From Oerskovia turbata (lineage in GTDB: Bacteria; Actinomycetota; Actinomycetes; Actinomycetales; Cellulomonadaceae), in the NCBI RefSeq assembly GCF_000718325.1, contig NZ_JOFV01000004.1:184240-248239 (forward strand): DNA of 64,000 bases, written 5' to 3'. The position numbers were made by a program, and so were the translations under genes. Below the pieces are notes generated by a model that made no database searches, had not been told where the DNA came from, and saw only the letters and a program-made list of their open reading frames with translations. Numbering within the stretch: the first letter of the stretch is position 1; the number at the start of each line of letters is the position of its first letter. Positions 9,688 through 19,419 of this stretch are shown here, in pieces.

Positions 9688-9842
9688 CGTGTGCTCCTTC
9701 TCGTCGTGTTCGTGCTCGTCGTGCGTGGGCCGTGCCGGAGCCCGTGGCCGGGAGCCCCCACGGTGTCACCCGCGGGGCGAGGACGCACGTCCTATCCACG
9801 GGCATCGACAGGTACTGACCCGCATCGACCGGGGTGGGCAGA

Positions 9843-9884
9843 CGACAAGGCCCGGTCCACCCTGAAGGGGACCGGGCCTCGTCG
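9843..9884 (-). terminator. Terminator after rpsP-khpA
   Basis: Perfect 11-bp arms at 9848-9858 and 9869-9879, extended after one mismatch by four further pairs (9843-9846 with 9881-9884), lie 62 bases after the khpA stop. The hairpin divides the 258-base khpA/rimM gap. Confidence 0.75.
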
Positions 9885-9945
9885 GCGTGCGGTCGGCGGA
9901 CCGACCCTCACGTTCGTGCTGTGTTCGGCTTGCGCTCAGCCGTCG

Positions 9946-10185
9946 TCAGCGGCGGTCGACGTCGACGACGTCGACACGCACCGGACCGTCGACCGACAGG
10001 GCTCCGATCACCGTGCGCAGGGCACGGGCCGTCCGCCCGCCGCGGCCGATGACGCGACCGAGGTCCTCGGGGTGGACCCGGACCTCGAGCAGCTCGCCCC
10101 GACGCAGCGGCTTCGCGTTGACCCGGACGGCGTCCGGGTTGTCCACGATCCCGCGCACCAGGTGCTCGAGCGCCTCGCCGAGCAT
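9946..10185 (-). CDS. khpA: KH-domain RNA-binding protein KhpA
   Basis: This 79-residue single KH domain contains the GxxG RNA-contact loop in RVIGRGGRTARALRTV. KhpA-type proteins bind RNA and, with KhpB where present, affect cell-division and translation factors. The ATG shares one base with the rpsP stop (TGATG). The order rpsP-khpA-rimM-trmD-rplS is conserved in Gram-positive bacteria. Confidence 0.92.
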   Translation of the reverse strand: MLGEALEHLVRGIVDNPDAVRVNAKPLRRGELLEVRVHPEDLGRVIGRGGRTARALRTVIGALSVDGPVRVDVVDVDRR

Positions 10186-10619
10186 CAGGCCTGCTCTTCG
10201 GCTGCCTCAGCCGCGTCAGCGGACTCGGTCTCGACCGGCGCAGCAGCCTTCTTCTCGGCGGCCTTGGCCTTGACCTTCTCGGCGTCCTTGGCGGCGGCCT
10301 CGATGGCGGCGGCCGGGTCGACCTTCTCGCCCTTGACGCGCAGGGTGCCCTCGGCACCCGGCAGGCCCTTGAACTTCTGCCAGTCACCCGTGATCTTGAG
10401 GAGCACGAGAACCTGCTCGGTCGGCTGCGCGCCGACGCTCAGCCAGTACTGCGCACGCTCGGAGGAGATGTCGATCAGCGACGGCTCCTCGGTCGGGTGG
10501 TACTTGCCGATCTCCTCGATGACGCGACCGTCACGCTTGGTGCGCGAGTCCGCGACGACGACACGGTAGTACGGCGCACGGATCTTGCCGAGGCGCTTCA
10601 AACGAATCTTGGTGGCCAC
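10185..10619 (-). CDS. rpsP: 30S ribosomal protein S16 with long Ala/Glu/Lys tail
   Basis: Residues 1-80 are canonical S16 ([38 protein letters not shown]), needed for 30S assembly. The 144-residue product is longer than the usual 80-90 because of an alanine, glutamate and lysine-rich tail after about residue 100, a feature seen in many actinobacterial S16 proteins. The GTG at 10619 gives the conserved start; the frame stays open upstream but without S16 similarity. It is coupled to khpA. Confidence 0.95.
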   Translation of the reverse strand: MATKIRLKRLGKIRAPYYRVVVADSRTKRDGRVIEEIGKYHPTEEPSLIDISSERAQYWLSVGAQPTEQVLVLLKITGDWQKFKGLPGAEGTLRVKGEKVDPAAAIEAAAKDAEKVKAKAAEKKAAAPVETESADAAEAAEEQA

Positions 10620-10744
10620 TGTGGTGGTCTCTCCTGGTTCTGGGTGAGGTGACCCGTGCATCCTCCCGGTGGGGACCGGGTGAGCACGGTGTCGGGACAC
10701 GGCGTTGCGCGGAGAGAGGGGCCGGGCACGCCGAGTACCCGGCT

Positions 10745-10774
10745 ATTGTGCCAGATCCGGCACGCCCCGACCAA
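10745..10774 (-). promoter_or_regulatory. Candidate rpsP promoter
   Basis: On the minus strand TTGGTC (10769-10774) is followed after 18 bases by CACAAT (10745-10750), a plausible housekeeping sigma promoter that would give a leader of about 120 bases before rpsP. The -10 box is a partial match, so this is tentative. Confidence 0.4.
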
Positions 10775-10781
10775 CATCGCG

Positions 10782-10980
10782 CGCCACAAGCCCTCCGCGA
10801 CCAGACCCGCCGCACGTCGACAAGGGCGACGCACGTCTCAGACCGGCGCCACGAGCCCTCCGCGACCAGACCCGCCGCACGTCGACAAGGGCGACACACG
10901 TCTCAGACCGGCGCCACGAGCCCTCCGCGACCAGACCCGCCGCACGTCGACAAGGGCGACACACGTCTCAGACCGGCGCC
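10782..10980. repeat. 65-bp tandem repeat, three copies, overlapping a gene end
   Basis: A unit of 65 bases recurs at 10782, 10847 and 10912, and a fourth start at 10977 merges into the amidohydrolase coding sequence. I see only two differences in the first copy (10789 A for G, and GACGCAC for GACACAC); the two later copies appear identical. The unit contains the last codons and stop of the amidohydrolase gene, read on the minus strand, plus the bases after it. The array therefore looks like amplification of that gene's 3' end. No spacer differs between copies, so it is not CRISPR. Confidence 0.88.
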
Positions 10981-12086
10981 ACGATCTCCCCGCGCAAGAT
11001 CACCGCCGTCGGGTGCCGCAGCACCTCGATGTTCTCCCGCGGGTCCGCCGGGTACACGACCAGGTCCGCGCTCGACCCCTCGACGAGTCCCCCGTACCCG
11101 AGGAACTCGCGTCCCTGCCAGCTCGCGGCAGCGACCACGTCGGCGACCGGGACCCCGGCGGCGACCATCTCGGCGCACTCGTCGGCGATCCGGCCGTGGC
11201 CGATGGTCCCGCCCGCGTCGGTGCCGACGAGGAGCTGGATACCCGCTTCGTGGAGCTGGCGGACCTGCTCGTAGCGGCGCTCGTGCAGGTCACGCAGGCG
11301 CGCCGCGAAGAGCGGGTACTTCGCGTCGGCCTGGCGGGCGATGTTCTCGAACTCGTTGATCTGCAGGAGCGTGGGCGTCACCGCGATGCCGCGCTCGGAC
11401 AACGTGTACATGTCGTCGGGGTGGATCCCCGTGCCGTGCTCGATGCAGTCGACCCCGGCGGCGAGCAGCGACGGGACGACCTCGCTCGAGAAGGCGTGCA
11501 CCGTGACGCGCGCGGCCTCGGCGTGCGCGACGGCGACGGCCTCGGTCAGCACGTCCTGGGGCCACAGGGGTCGCAGGTCGCCGTCGGCGCCCAGGTCGCG
11601 GTCGATCCAGTCGCCCACGAGCTTGACCCAGCCGTCGCCGGCCCGCGCCTCCTGCCGGACGACGTCCGGGAGCTGCGCGACGTCGTCGAGCTCGAGGCCG
11701 TAACCACGCAGGTAGCGCTTGGGCCGCGCGATGTGCCGTCCGGCGCGCACGAGACGGGGCAGGTCGCGCCGCGACCGCACCCACCGCGTGTCGAGGGGCG
11801 AGCCGGCGTCGCGCAGGAGGAGCGCACCGCTGTCGCGGTCCGCGATCGCCTGCGCCTGCGCGGTCGCGTTGTCGACCGCACCGTCCTTGCCGAGGCCCAC
11901 GTGGCAGTGGACGTCGACGAGGCCGGGCAGGACCCACCCCTCGAGAGCCAGCATGTTGGTGCCCTGCGCCGAGGGCCGCGTCAGCGTGACATGACCGTCC
12001 TTGACCCAGAGGTCGGACACCTCACGGTCGTCTCCGAGGAGGATGTGCCCCCGGAGGTGCAGCGAGGGGCCTTCGAGCGCGGACAT
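10968..12086 (-). CDS. Amidohydrolase family protein
   Basis: This 372-residue metal-dependent hydrolase of the imidazolonepropionase/prolidase-like type has the metal motif LVDVHCHVG near residue 60, the later histidines of VTVHAFSS and CIEHGTG, and the catalytic aspartate region VGTDAGGTIGHG. The substrate cannot be predicted; relatives act on cyclic amides or dipeptides. It appears cytoplasmic (no signal peptide). It lies alone between rpsP and ffh, where many actinobacteria also carry an amidohydrolase gene. Its stop codon falls inside a 65-bp tandem array. Confidence 0.85.
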   Translation of the reverse strand: MSALEGPSLHLRGHILLGDDREVSDLWVKDGHVTLTRPSAQGTNMLALEGWVLPGLVDVHCHVGLGKDGAVDNATAQAQAIADRDSGALLLRDAGSPLDTRWVRSRRDLPRLVRAGRHIARPKRYLRGYGLELDDVAQLPDVVRQEARAGDGWVKLVGDWIDRDLGADGDLRPLWPQDVLTEAVAVAHAEAARVTVHAFSSEVVPSLLAAGVDCIEHGTGIHPDDMYTLSERGIAVTPTLLQINEFENIARQADAKYPLFAARLRDLHERRYEQVRQLHEAGIQLLVGTDAGGTIGHGRIADECAEMVAAGVPVADVVAAASWQGREFLGYGGLVEGSSADLVVYPADPRENIEVLRHPTAVILRGEIVAPV

Positions 12087-12202
12087 CGGACTCCCAGTTC
12101 TCGGGCGGTCGGGCTCGCCCGACCCCTGACGGACCGGGGTGGGACGGACGGAGGGAGGTCACGGCGAGGGCCACCGTGACCTGCAGGACATAACCTAGCG
12201 CG

Positions 12203-13825
12203 CTAGCGCCCCAGGAACTTCTCCAGGTCGGGCGGGAGCTGGAGATCGGCCGGGTCGGGCGACTTCTGTGCGCTCTTGGCACCGCCCAGGGCGCCGAACG
12301 CCGCACCGGGCGCGGCCGGGGGCGCCACGGGACCACCGAGGGCACGGGCCTGACGGGCCGCCTCCTCCGCGGCGCGCTTGGCGGGGTTGCCCGACTTGGC
12401 CTTGCGCCCCTTGGGCGGCGGTGCCACGCGACCGCGGGCCTTCTTGCCGCCCATGCCGGGCAGGTTCCCCATGCCGGGCATGCCGGGCATGCCGCCGCCG
12501 CGGCTCATCTGACGCATCATCTTCTGCGCGCCCGCGAACCGGTCGAGGAGCTGGTTGACGTCGCTCGTGGTGACGCCGGACCCTCGCGCGATGCGCGCCC
12601 GGCGCGACCCGTTGATGATCTTGGGGTTGTCGCGCTCGCCCGGGGTCATCGAGCGGATGATCGCCTCGATGCGGTCGACCTCGCGCTCGTCGAAGTTGTC
12701 GAGCGCCTCACGCATCTGCCCCATGCCCGGCAGCATGCCGAGCATCTTCTTCATGGAGCCCATGTTCTTCATCTGCTGCATCTGGACGAGGAAGTCCGCG
12801 AGCGTGAAGTCCTGTCCGCTGGCGACCTTCTCGGCCATCTTCGCGGCCTCGTCGGCGTCGAACGCCTTCTCGGCCTGCTCGATGAGCGTGAGCACGTCAC
12901 CCATGTCGAGGATGCGCGACGCCATGCGGTCGGGGTGGAACGCCTCGAAGTCGGTGAGCTTCTCACCGGTCGACGCGAAGAGGATCGGACGACCCGTGAC
13001 GCGCGCGACCGACAGTGCGGCACCACCGCGGGCGTCGCCGTCGAGCTTCGACAGGACGACGCCCGTGAAGTCGACGCCCTCCTCGAAGGCCTTGGCCGTC
13101 GCGACCGCGTCCTGGCCGATCATCGCGTCGATGACGAACAGGATCTCGTCGGGGTTCACGGCGTCGCGGATGTCCGCGGCCTGGCGCATGAGCTCGGCGT
13201 CCACGCCGAGGCGGCCCGCGGTGTCGACGATCACGACGTCGTGCTGGCGCTGGCGCGCGGTCTCCACACCGTCGCGCGCGACCTGGACCGGGTCGCCGAC
13301 GCTCGTGCCCGACTCGCCCTCCGACCCCTGGTTGCCCGGCAGCGGCGCGTAGACCGGCACGCCGGCACGCTCACCCACGACCGAGAGCTGGTTGACCGCG
13401 TTGGGGCGCTGGAGGTCGGCCGCGACGAGCAGCGGTGTGTGCCCCTGCTCGCGCAGGTGCAGCGCGAGCTTGCCCGCGAGGGTCGTCTTGCCGGCGCCCT
13501 GGAGGCCCGCGAGCATGATGACGGTCGGCGGGTTCTTCGCCAGGCGCAGGCCACGGCTGTCGCCGCCGAGGATCGCGACGAGCTCCTCGTTGACGATCTT
13601 GACGACCTGCTGGGCAGGGTTGAGCGCACCGGAGACCTCGGCCGACAGGGCTCGACCCCGGATGGCACCGGTGAAGTCCTTGACGACCGGCACAGCGACG
13701 TCCGCGTCGAGGAGCGCGCGCCGGATCTCACGGATCGTGGCGTCGATGTCCGCCTCGGAGAGACGGCCCTTGCTCCGCAGGTTCTTGAAGGTCGACGTCA
13801 ATCGATCTGACAGCGTGGCGAACAC
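12203..13825 (-). CDS. ffh: Signal recognition particle protein Ffh
   Basis: This 540-residue SRP54 GTPase binds signal peptides and SRP RNA and docks with FtsY. The order is an N domain, a G domain with GLQGAGKTT at 107-115, DTAGR and TKLDG-type motifs, then a methionine-rich M domain after about residue 330 (MQQMKNMGSMKKMLGMLPGM). The C-terminal 70 residues are a low-complexity Gly/Pro/Ala/Lys tail. GTG at 13825 follows glnD by 10 bases with TAAGGATG as ribosome binding site, so ffh is cotranscribed with glnD. Confidence 0.96.
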   Translation of the reverse strand: MFATLSDRLTSTFKNLRSKGRLSEADIDATIREIRRALLDADVAVPVVKDFTGAIRGRALSAEVSGALNPAQQVVKIVNEELVAILGGDSRGLRLAKNPPTVIMLAGLQGAGKTTLAGKLALHLREQGHTPLLVAADLQRPNAVNQLSVVGERAGVPVYAPLPGNQGSEGESGTSVGDPVQVARDGVETARQRQHDVVIVDTAGRLGVDAELMRQAADIRDAVNPDEILFVIDAMIGQDAVATAKAFEEGVDFTGVVLSKLDGDARGGAALSVARVTGRPILFASTGEKLTDFEAFHPDRMASRILDMGDVLTLIEQAEKAFDADEAAKMAEKVASGQDFTLADFLVQMQQMKNMGSMKKMLGMLPGMGQMREALDNFDEREVDRIEAIIRSMTPGERDNPKIINGSRRARIARGSGVTTSDVNQLLDRFAGAQKMMRQMSRGGGMPGMPGMGNLPGMGGKKARGRVAPPPKGRKAKSGNPAKRAAEEAARQARALGGPVAPPAAPGAAFGALGGAKSAQKSPDPADLQLPPDLEKFLGR

Positions 13826-13835
13826 CGCGTCATCC

Positions 13836-15668
13836 TTACCGCTCGTGAATCAGGGAAGTCCCCAGCCTACCGGTCGGGGACGGCGCTTCGGGCAGGGTGG
13901 CCCGGGTCGCGGCCGTCAGGTCGTCCACGAGGCGCGCGCGCCACGCGGTCCAGCCCGCCGGTCCGAGCGAGGAGGAGTCGGCCTCGGTCAGCGCACGCAG
14001 CACGTCGAGCAGGTCACGGCGGTGCCCGACGGCGGCGGCGAGCTCCGCGACCGTCGCCGGGTCGTCCGGGTCCGCCGAGACGGCGAGCCGCGACAGGGTG
14101 AGGTGATGACGCACGAGGCGCGCGACGTCGTCGGGCACACCGTCCCCGAAGCCCATGCGGCGCAGGATGCCCGGGACGAGGCGCGCGCCCTCCTCCGAGT
14201 GGTCCTGCGCGCCGCGGCGCTTGCCGATGTCGTGGAAGAGCGCCGAGAGCAGGAGCAGGTCGCCCCGCTCGACGGTTCTGCGGTCCCGAGCGGCGCGCGC
14301 GACCGTCTCGACCAGGTGACGGTCGACCGTGTGCCGGTGGATCGCCGCGCGCTGCGGGCGGTTGCGGACCCCGGCCCACTCCGGGATCCACGTCGTGACG
14401 ACCCCCACGAGGTCGAGCGCCTCCCACACGGCGACCTGCGCGGGCCCGCTGCCGAGGAGCGAGAGGAACGCAGACCGCGCCAGGGCCGGCCACGGCTCGG
14501 GCAGCGGCGGGCAGTGCGCGAGGCTGCTGACCGAGACCGGCGAGAGGGTCAGGCCCGTGCGTGCCGCGGTGGCCGCCGCACGCAGAGCGAGCAGGGGGTC
14601 GGTCTCGGGGTGCGCGTCGACCGCGAGCACCAGCTCGCCGTCGTGCTCGACGAGCCCGTCGCCGACCGACCGCAGCCGGGGCGCCGTACGCCGTCCCCGC
14701 ACCAGGACCGGACGCCGTGCGACGCTCGGCCGCTGGAGCGCCTGGCGCGCCCGCCGGACCGTGGTGTCGAGCGCGTAGGAGATCTCCCGGCCCGCCTCCG
14801 CGAGGCTCGCCAGGAGCTCGTCGGGGTCGTCGTAGCCGCTCGTGGCAGCGACCTCGTCGAGGTCCGCGAGCACGAGCCGGTTCGTGTGCCGACCCGTGAC
14901 GACCTGGACGGCGTCGCGCACGTCGAGCAGGTGCGCGTACGCGCGGTCGACCGTCCCGTGCGGACGGTCCGTGAGCCACGTCGCCGCGAGCGCCGACAGG
15001 ACCACGGCGTCGCGGATGCCGCCGCGCGCGTCCTTGAGGTCGGGCTCGATGAGGTACGCGAGCTCCCCCGACCGCTCGGCCCGGTCCTTGATCGAGGACA
15101 GCAGCTCGGGCAACCGGCGCCGTGAGGCCGACCGCCAGTCCGTCAGGACGGCCGACGCGGCCCGGTGGACCACGAGCGCGTCCCCTGCGACCGCTCGCAC
15201 GTCGAGCCACCCCACGGCCGCGGGCACGTCCTTGGACGCGACCTGGCGGCACTGCGACAACGAGCGCACCGCGTGGTCGAGGTCCACCCCGGCGTCCCAC
15301 AACGGGTACCAGAGCCGTTCGGCGACCGCCGCGACCTGCTCGGCCGAGCGGCTGCGCCCGTCGTGCACGAGCACGAGATCCAGGTCGCTCACCGGACCCA
15401 TGTCCGCACGGCCGAGGCTCCCGACCGCGGCGAGCGCGATCCCCTCGACGCTCTCCCCCGCGGTCGCCTCGTCCCACAGCGTCCGCAGTCGGTCGGTCAC
15501 CAGGGTGCAGACCGCCGACCGTCGTGCCACGCCCGAGCTTCCCGGTCCGCTGAGCCCGCGGGCCACCTCGAGCATCTCGGCCCGGAGGCCCCGCACCCCT
15601 GGGGGGTGCGGGGCCTCCGTCGGTACGTCGGTGTCGCGAGCGCTTCCTGCATCTGCCGTACCGGTCAT
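13836..15668 (-). CDS. glnD: GlnD-type PII nucleotidyltransferase without ACT domains
   Basis: GlnD modifies and demodifies the PII protein according to glutamine. Seen here are the nucleotidyltransferase domain (GSLGR at 83-87, D95 and D97 in SDLDLVLV), the linker helical domain, and the HD hydrolase domain (H479-D480 in LFHDIGKRR). The protein stops at 610 residues soon after the HD domain, whereas the usual GlnD has about 800-890 with two C-terminal ACT domains. Only 10 bases separate the stop from ffh, so the ACT region is absent rather than frameshifted. An internal ATG at 15575 is an alternative start, because a perfect hairpin covers codons 17-29. It lies in amtB-glnK-glnD-ffh order. 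Confidence 0.9.
   Translation of the reverse strand: MTGTADAGSARDTDVPTEAPHPPGVRGLRAEMLEVARGLSGPGSSGVARRSAVCTLVTDRLRTLWDEATAGESVEGIALAAVGSLGRADMGPVSDLDLVLVHDGRSRSAEQVAAVAERLWYPLWDAGVDLDHAVRSLSQCRQVASKDVPAAVGWLDVRAVAGDALVVHRAASAVLTDWRSASRRRLPELLSSIKDRAERSGELAYLIEPDLKDARGGIRDAVVLSALAATWLTDRPHGTVDRAYAHLLDVRDAVQVVTGRHTNRLVLADLDEVAATSGYDDPDELLASLAEAGREISYALDTTVRRARQALQRPSVARRPVLVRGRRTAPRLRSVGDGLVEHDGELVLAVDAHPETDPLLALRAAATAARTGLTLSPVSVSSLAHCPPLPEPWPALARSAFLSLLGSGPAQVAVWEALDLVGVVTTWIPEWAGVRNRPQRAAIHRHTVDRHLVETVARAARDRRTVERGDLLLLSALFHDIGKRRGAQDHSEEGARLVPGILRRMGFGDGVPDDVARLVRHHLTLSRLAVSADPDDPATVAELAAAVGHRRDLLDVLRALTEADSSSLGPAGWTAWRARLVDDLTAATRATLPEAPSPTGRLGTSLIHER
15584..15618 (-). terminator. Perfect 16-bp hairpin between glnK and the glnD core
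   Basis: Arms at 15584-15599 and 15603-15618 are exact inverted repeats with a 3-base loop. The element lies inside the first codons of glnD if the ATG at 15668 is used, or between genes if translation begins at 15575. It could terminate or attenuate amtB-glnK transcripts before glnD. Confidence 0.55.
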
Positions 15669-15747
15669 CTCGGCTCTGCCTCCGTCACACGCGTCGCACC
15701 GTCTCCACCGTTCGTGCCGCCCGCCCTTGCGGCCCGTGCGGACCGCC

Positions 15748-17390
<1,643 letters not shown>

Positions 17391-17473
17391 GCGCTGTCGC
17401 CTCTCACCTCGCCAGCCGGGCGGCCGGACAGGTCAAGAGTCGGCCAGCGGGATTTCTCCCGGGCGCTCGCGGG

Positions 17474-17520
17474 GTGACGGAGGTGTAACGGGGGGCGCTC
17501 GTGTGTAAACGTTGCGTTTC
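17474..17520 (-). promoter_or_regulatory. Candidate GlnR-like sites upstream of amtB
   Basis: On the minus strand GTTAC-N6-GTCAC (17474-17489) and GAAAC-N6-TTTAC (17505-17520) resemble half-site pairs of the actinobacterial GlnR box (gTnAC-N6-GaAAC). They lie 84-130 bases upstream of the amtB start, where nitrogen control would be expected. Each is only a partial match. Confidence 0.35.
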
Positions 17521-17533
17521 CCGGTCGGGTGCC

Positions 17534-17581
17534 ACGTGTCAGAACGAGCGTGACCTTGAGGTCACGCTCGTTCTGACACGT
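17534..17581 (-). terminator. Very long perfect palindrome after ftsY
   Basis: Perfect 23-bp arms at 17534-17556 and 17559-17581 flank a 2-base centre. The palindrome begins 31 bases after the ftsY stop and upstream of amtB. An intrinsic terminator is the simplest reading; its sequence is unlike the other hairpins in the window. Confidence 0.75.
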
Positions 17582-17612
17582 CAGGGCGCGGGGGCGCGAG
17601 TGCCGGCGGGCC

Positions 17613-18782
17613 TCAGTCGCCCAGGAGCCCGTCGACGAACTCCTGCGGGTCGAACGGCGCCAGGTCGTCAGGCCCCTCGCCCAGGCCCACGAGCTTGACC
17701 GGGACGCCCAGCTCACGCTGGACCGCGACGACGATCCCGCCCTTGGCGGTGCCGTCGAGCTTGGTCAGCACGATGCCCGTGACCCCCGCGATCTCGCCGA
17801 AGACCCGCGCCTGGTTGAGGCCGTTCTGCCCCGTCGTGGCGTCGAGGACCAGGAGCACCTCCGAGAGCGGCGCCTCCTTGGTGATGACGCGCCGGATCTT
17901 GCCCAGCTCGTCCATGAGGCCCGCCTTGTTCTGGAGCCGGCCGGCCGTGTCGACGAGCACCACGTCGACGCCCTCCGCGCGGCCCGTGCGGACGGCGTCG
18001 AACGCGACCGCCGCCGGGTCGGCGCCGTCACGGTCGGAGCGCACCGTGCGCACGCCGACGCGGGCGCCCCAGGTCTCGAGCTGGTCGGCCGCGGCGGCCC
18101 GGAACGTGTCGGCCGCGCCGAGCACGACGGTGCGGTCCTGCGCGACCAGGACGCGCGCGAGCTTGCCCACGGTCGTCGTCTTGCCCGTGCCGTTGACCCC
18201 GACGACGAGCACGACGGCGGGGAGCCGGCTCCCGTCCTCGGCCGTCTGCGGGTCCGTGGCGAGCGAGCGGTCGAGGCTCGGGTCGACGAGCGCGACGAGC
18301 TCCTCACGGAGCAGCTCGCGCACGCTCGCCGGGTCACGGACGCCCAGGACCCGCACGCGGGTGCGGAGCGACTCGATGAGCTCGCCCGCGGGGCCGGCCC
18401 CGACGTCGGCGAGGAGCAGCGTCTCCTCGAGCTCGTCCCAGTCGTCCTCGGTCAGGTGGTCGCGCGAGAGGACCGCGAGCAGCTTGGAACCCAGCGGCGA
18501 TCCCGACCGCGCCAGGCGGCCGCGCAGCCGGGCGAGGCGGCCGCCGACCGCCTCGGGCACCTCGACCGCGGGCGGGGCTTCGAGGTCCGTCGGCGCCTCT
18601 GCCGTGGCAACGGCCCCCCGCTCCGGCACCTGGGCAGGCTCCTCCACGGAGTCCGTGCTCGCGCCCGTGGTGGGCGGTGGGAGGGTCGCGCGCGACCCGG
18701 AGCGACGGCGGAAGCCGACGAGGCCGACCGAGACGACGACGAGGACGGCGAGGGTGATCCAGAGCCAGAGGAGATCGTTCAC
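17613..18782 (-). CDS. ftsY: Signal recognition particle receptor FtsY
   Basis: This 389-residue SRP receptor GTPase has a membrane segment at residues 5-25 and an acidic/proline linker to residue 80, then N and G domains with GVNGTGKTTT from 195, DTAGRLQNK and LTKLDGTAKGG. It receives ribosome-Ffh complexes at the membrane. It lies between smc and amtB, on the same strand as its partner ffh further on. The actinobacterial form with an N-terminal membrane helix is normal. Confidence 0.96.
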   Translation of the reverse strand: MNDLLWLWITLAVLVVVSVGLVGFRRRSGSRATLPPPTTGASTDSVEEPAQVPERGAVATAEAPTDLEAPPAVEVPEAVGGRLARLRGRLARSGSPLGSKLLAVLSRDHLTEDDWDELEETLLLADVGAGPAGELIESLRTRVRVLGVRDPASVRELLREELVALVDPSLDRSLATDPQTAEDGSRLPAVVLVVGVNGTGKTTTVGKLARVLVAQDRTVVLGAADTFRAAAADQLETWGARVGVRTVRSDRDGADPAAVAFDAVRTGRAEGVDVVLVDTAGRLQNKAGLMDELGKIRRVITKEAPLSEVLLVLDATTGQNGLNQARVFGEIAGVTGIVLTKLDGTAKGGIVVAVQRELGVPVKLVGLGEGPDDLAPFDPQEFVDGLLGD

Positions 18783-18831
18783 CGTCGAAGTCTCTCAAAT
18801 CCCGGCGCGACGTGCGGGCGGCGAGACCGTC

Positions 18832-19251
18832 TCAGTCCTGGGCGGTCGTCCCCGGCGGCGGGGTCACCGGGACCGAGGGCACGGCTCCGGTGTGCGGGCG
18901 CCGCACGGTGGCGCCGTGCAGCGTGTGCGCGGCGCGCTCCCGGGCGCGGTGCAGGACGTCGGTGATCTCGTCGGCGTCGATGTACGCGGGGTCGGCGACC
19001 TCCGTCGCCGCGAAGAACTCCTCCATGCCGGTGTCGACCGGGGTCGCGGACGCAGCGGCGGCCCGGTCGTCGTCCGACCGGCGGCGCCAGCTCGACAGAC
19101 CGGAGCGGAAGTCGCGCCAGAACCCCCGGAGACCGACAGGAGGTCCTTGCTGCTCGTTGCGGTCGTCGATGCGCGTGACGACGCTCGCGAACAGGAAGAC
19201 CACGACGGCCGCCACGAGCGCGATCCCGAGGAACACGAACATCCAGAGCAT
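18832..19251 (-). CDS. Small membrane-anchored protein, unknown function
   Basis: The predicted product has 139 residues: one hydrophobic helix at about 3-25 (MFVFLGIALVAAVVVFLF), a basic stretch around 45-60, then a soluble acidic segment with EEFFAATEVADPAYIDADEI and a proline/threonine-rich end. I do not recognise a characterised family. It lies between smc and ftsY on the same strand, a position where actinobacteria often carry a short membrane gene, and codon use is normal, so it is probably real. Confidence 0.6.
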   Translation of the reverse strand: MLWMFVFLGIALVAAVVVFLFASVVTRIDDRNEQQGPPVGLRGFWRDFRSGLSSWRRRSDDDRAAAASATPVDTGMEEFFAATEVADPAYIDADEITDVLHRARERAAHTLHGATVRRPHTGAVPSVPVTPPPGTTAQD

Positions 19252-19419
19252 CCGTCAAGTATCACCGGGACGACCGGGCGAGCCCTGGACGAGACCGGCG
19301 AGTCCGAGGATCGATACAGCATCTTCACACCGTGCGACCCGCAGGATCGTGCGGATCGTCGGGTCCTGCCGGTCCCCGGCCGAGGGAGCGGCCGTGCGCC
19401 GCACCACTCGAGAGGTCCG

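Noticed and set aside
10743..10964. Small minus-strand frame encoding a repeated Arg/Ser/Gly peptide
   Set aside because: It is the translation of the 65-bp tandem repeat downstream of a stop codon. No start signal; likely non-coding.
10782..10980. Possible CRISPR array
   Set aside because: The 65-bp units follow each other directly with no distinct spacers, and no cas genes are present.
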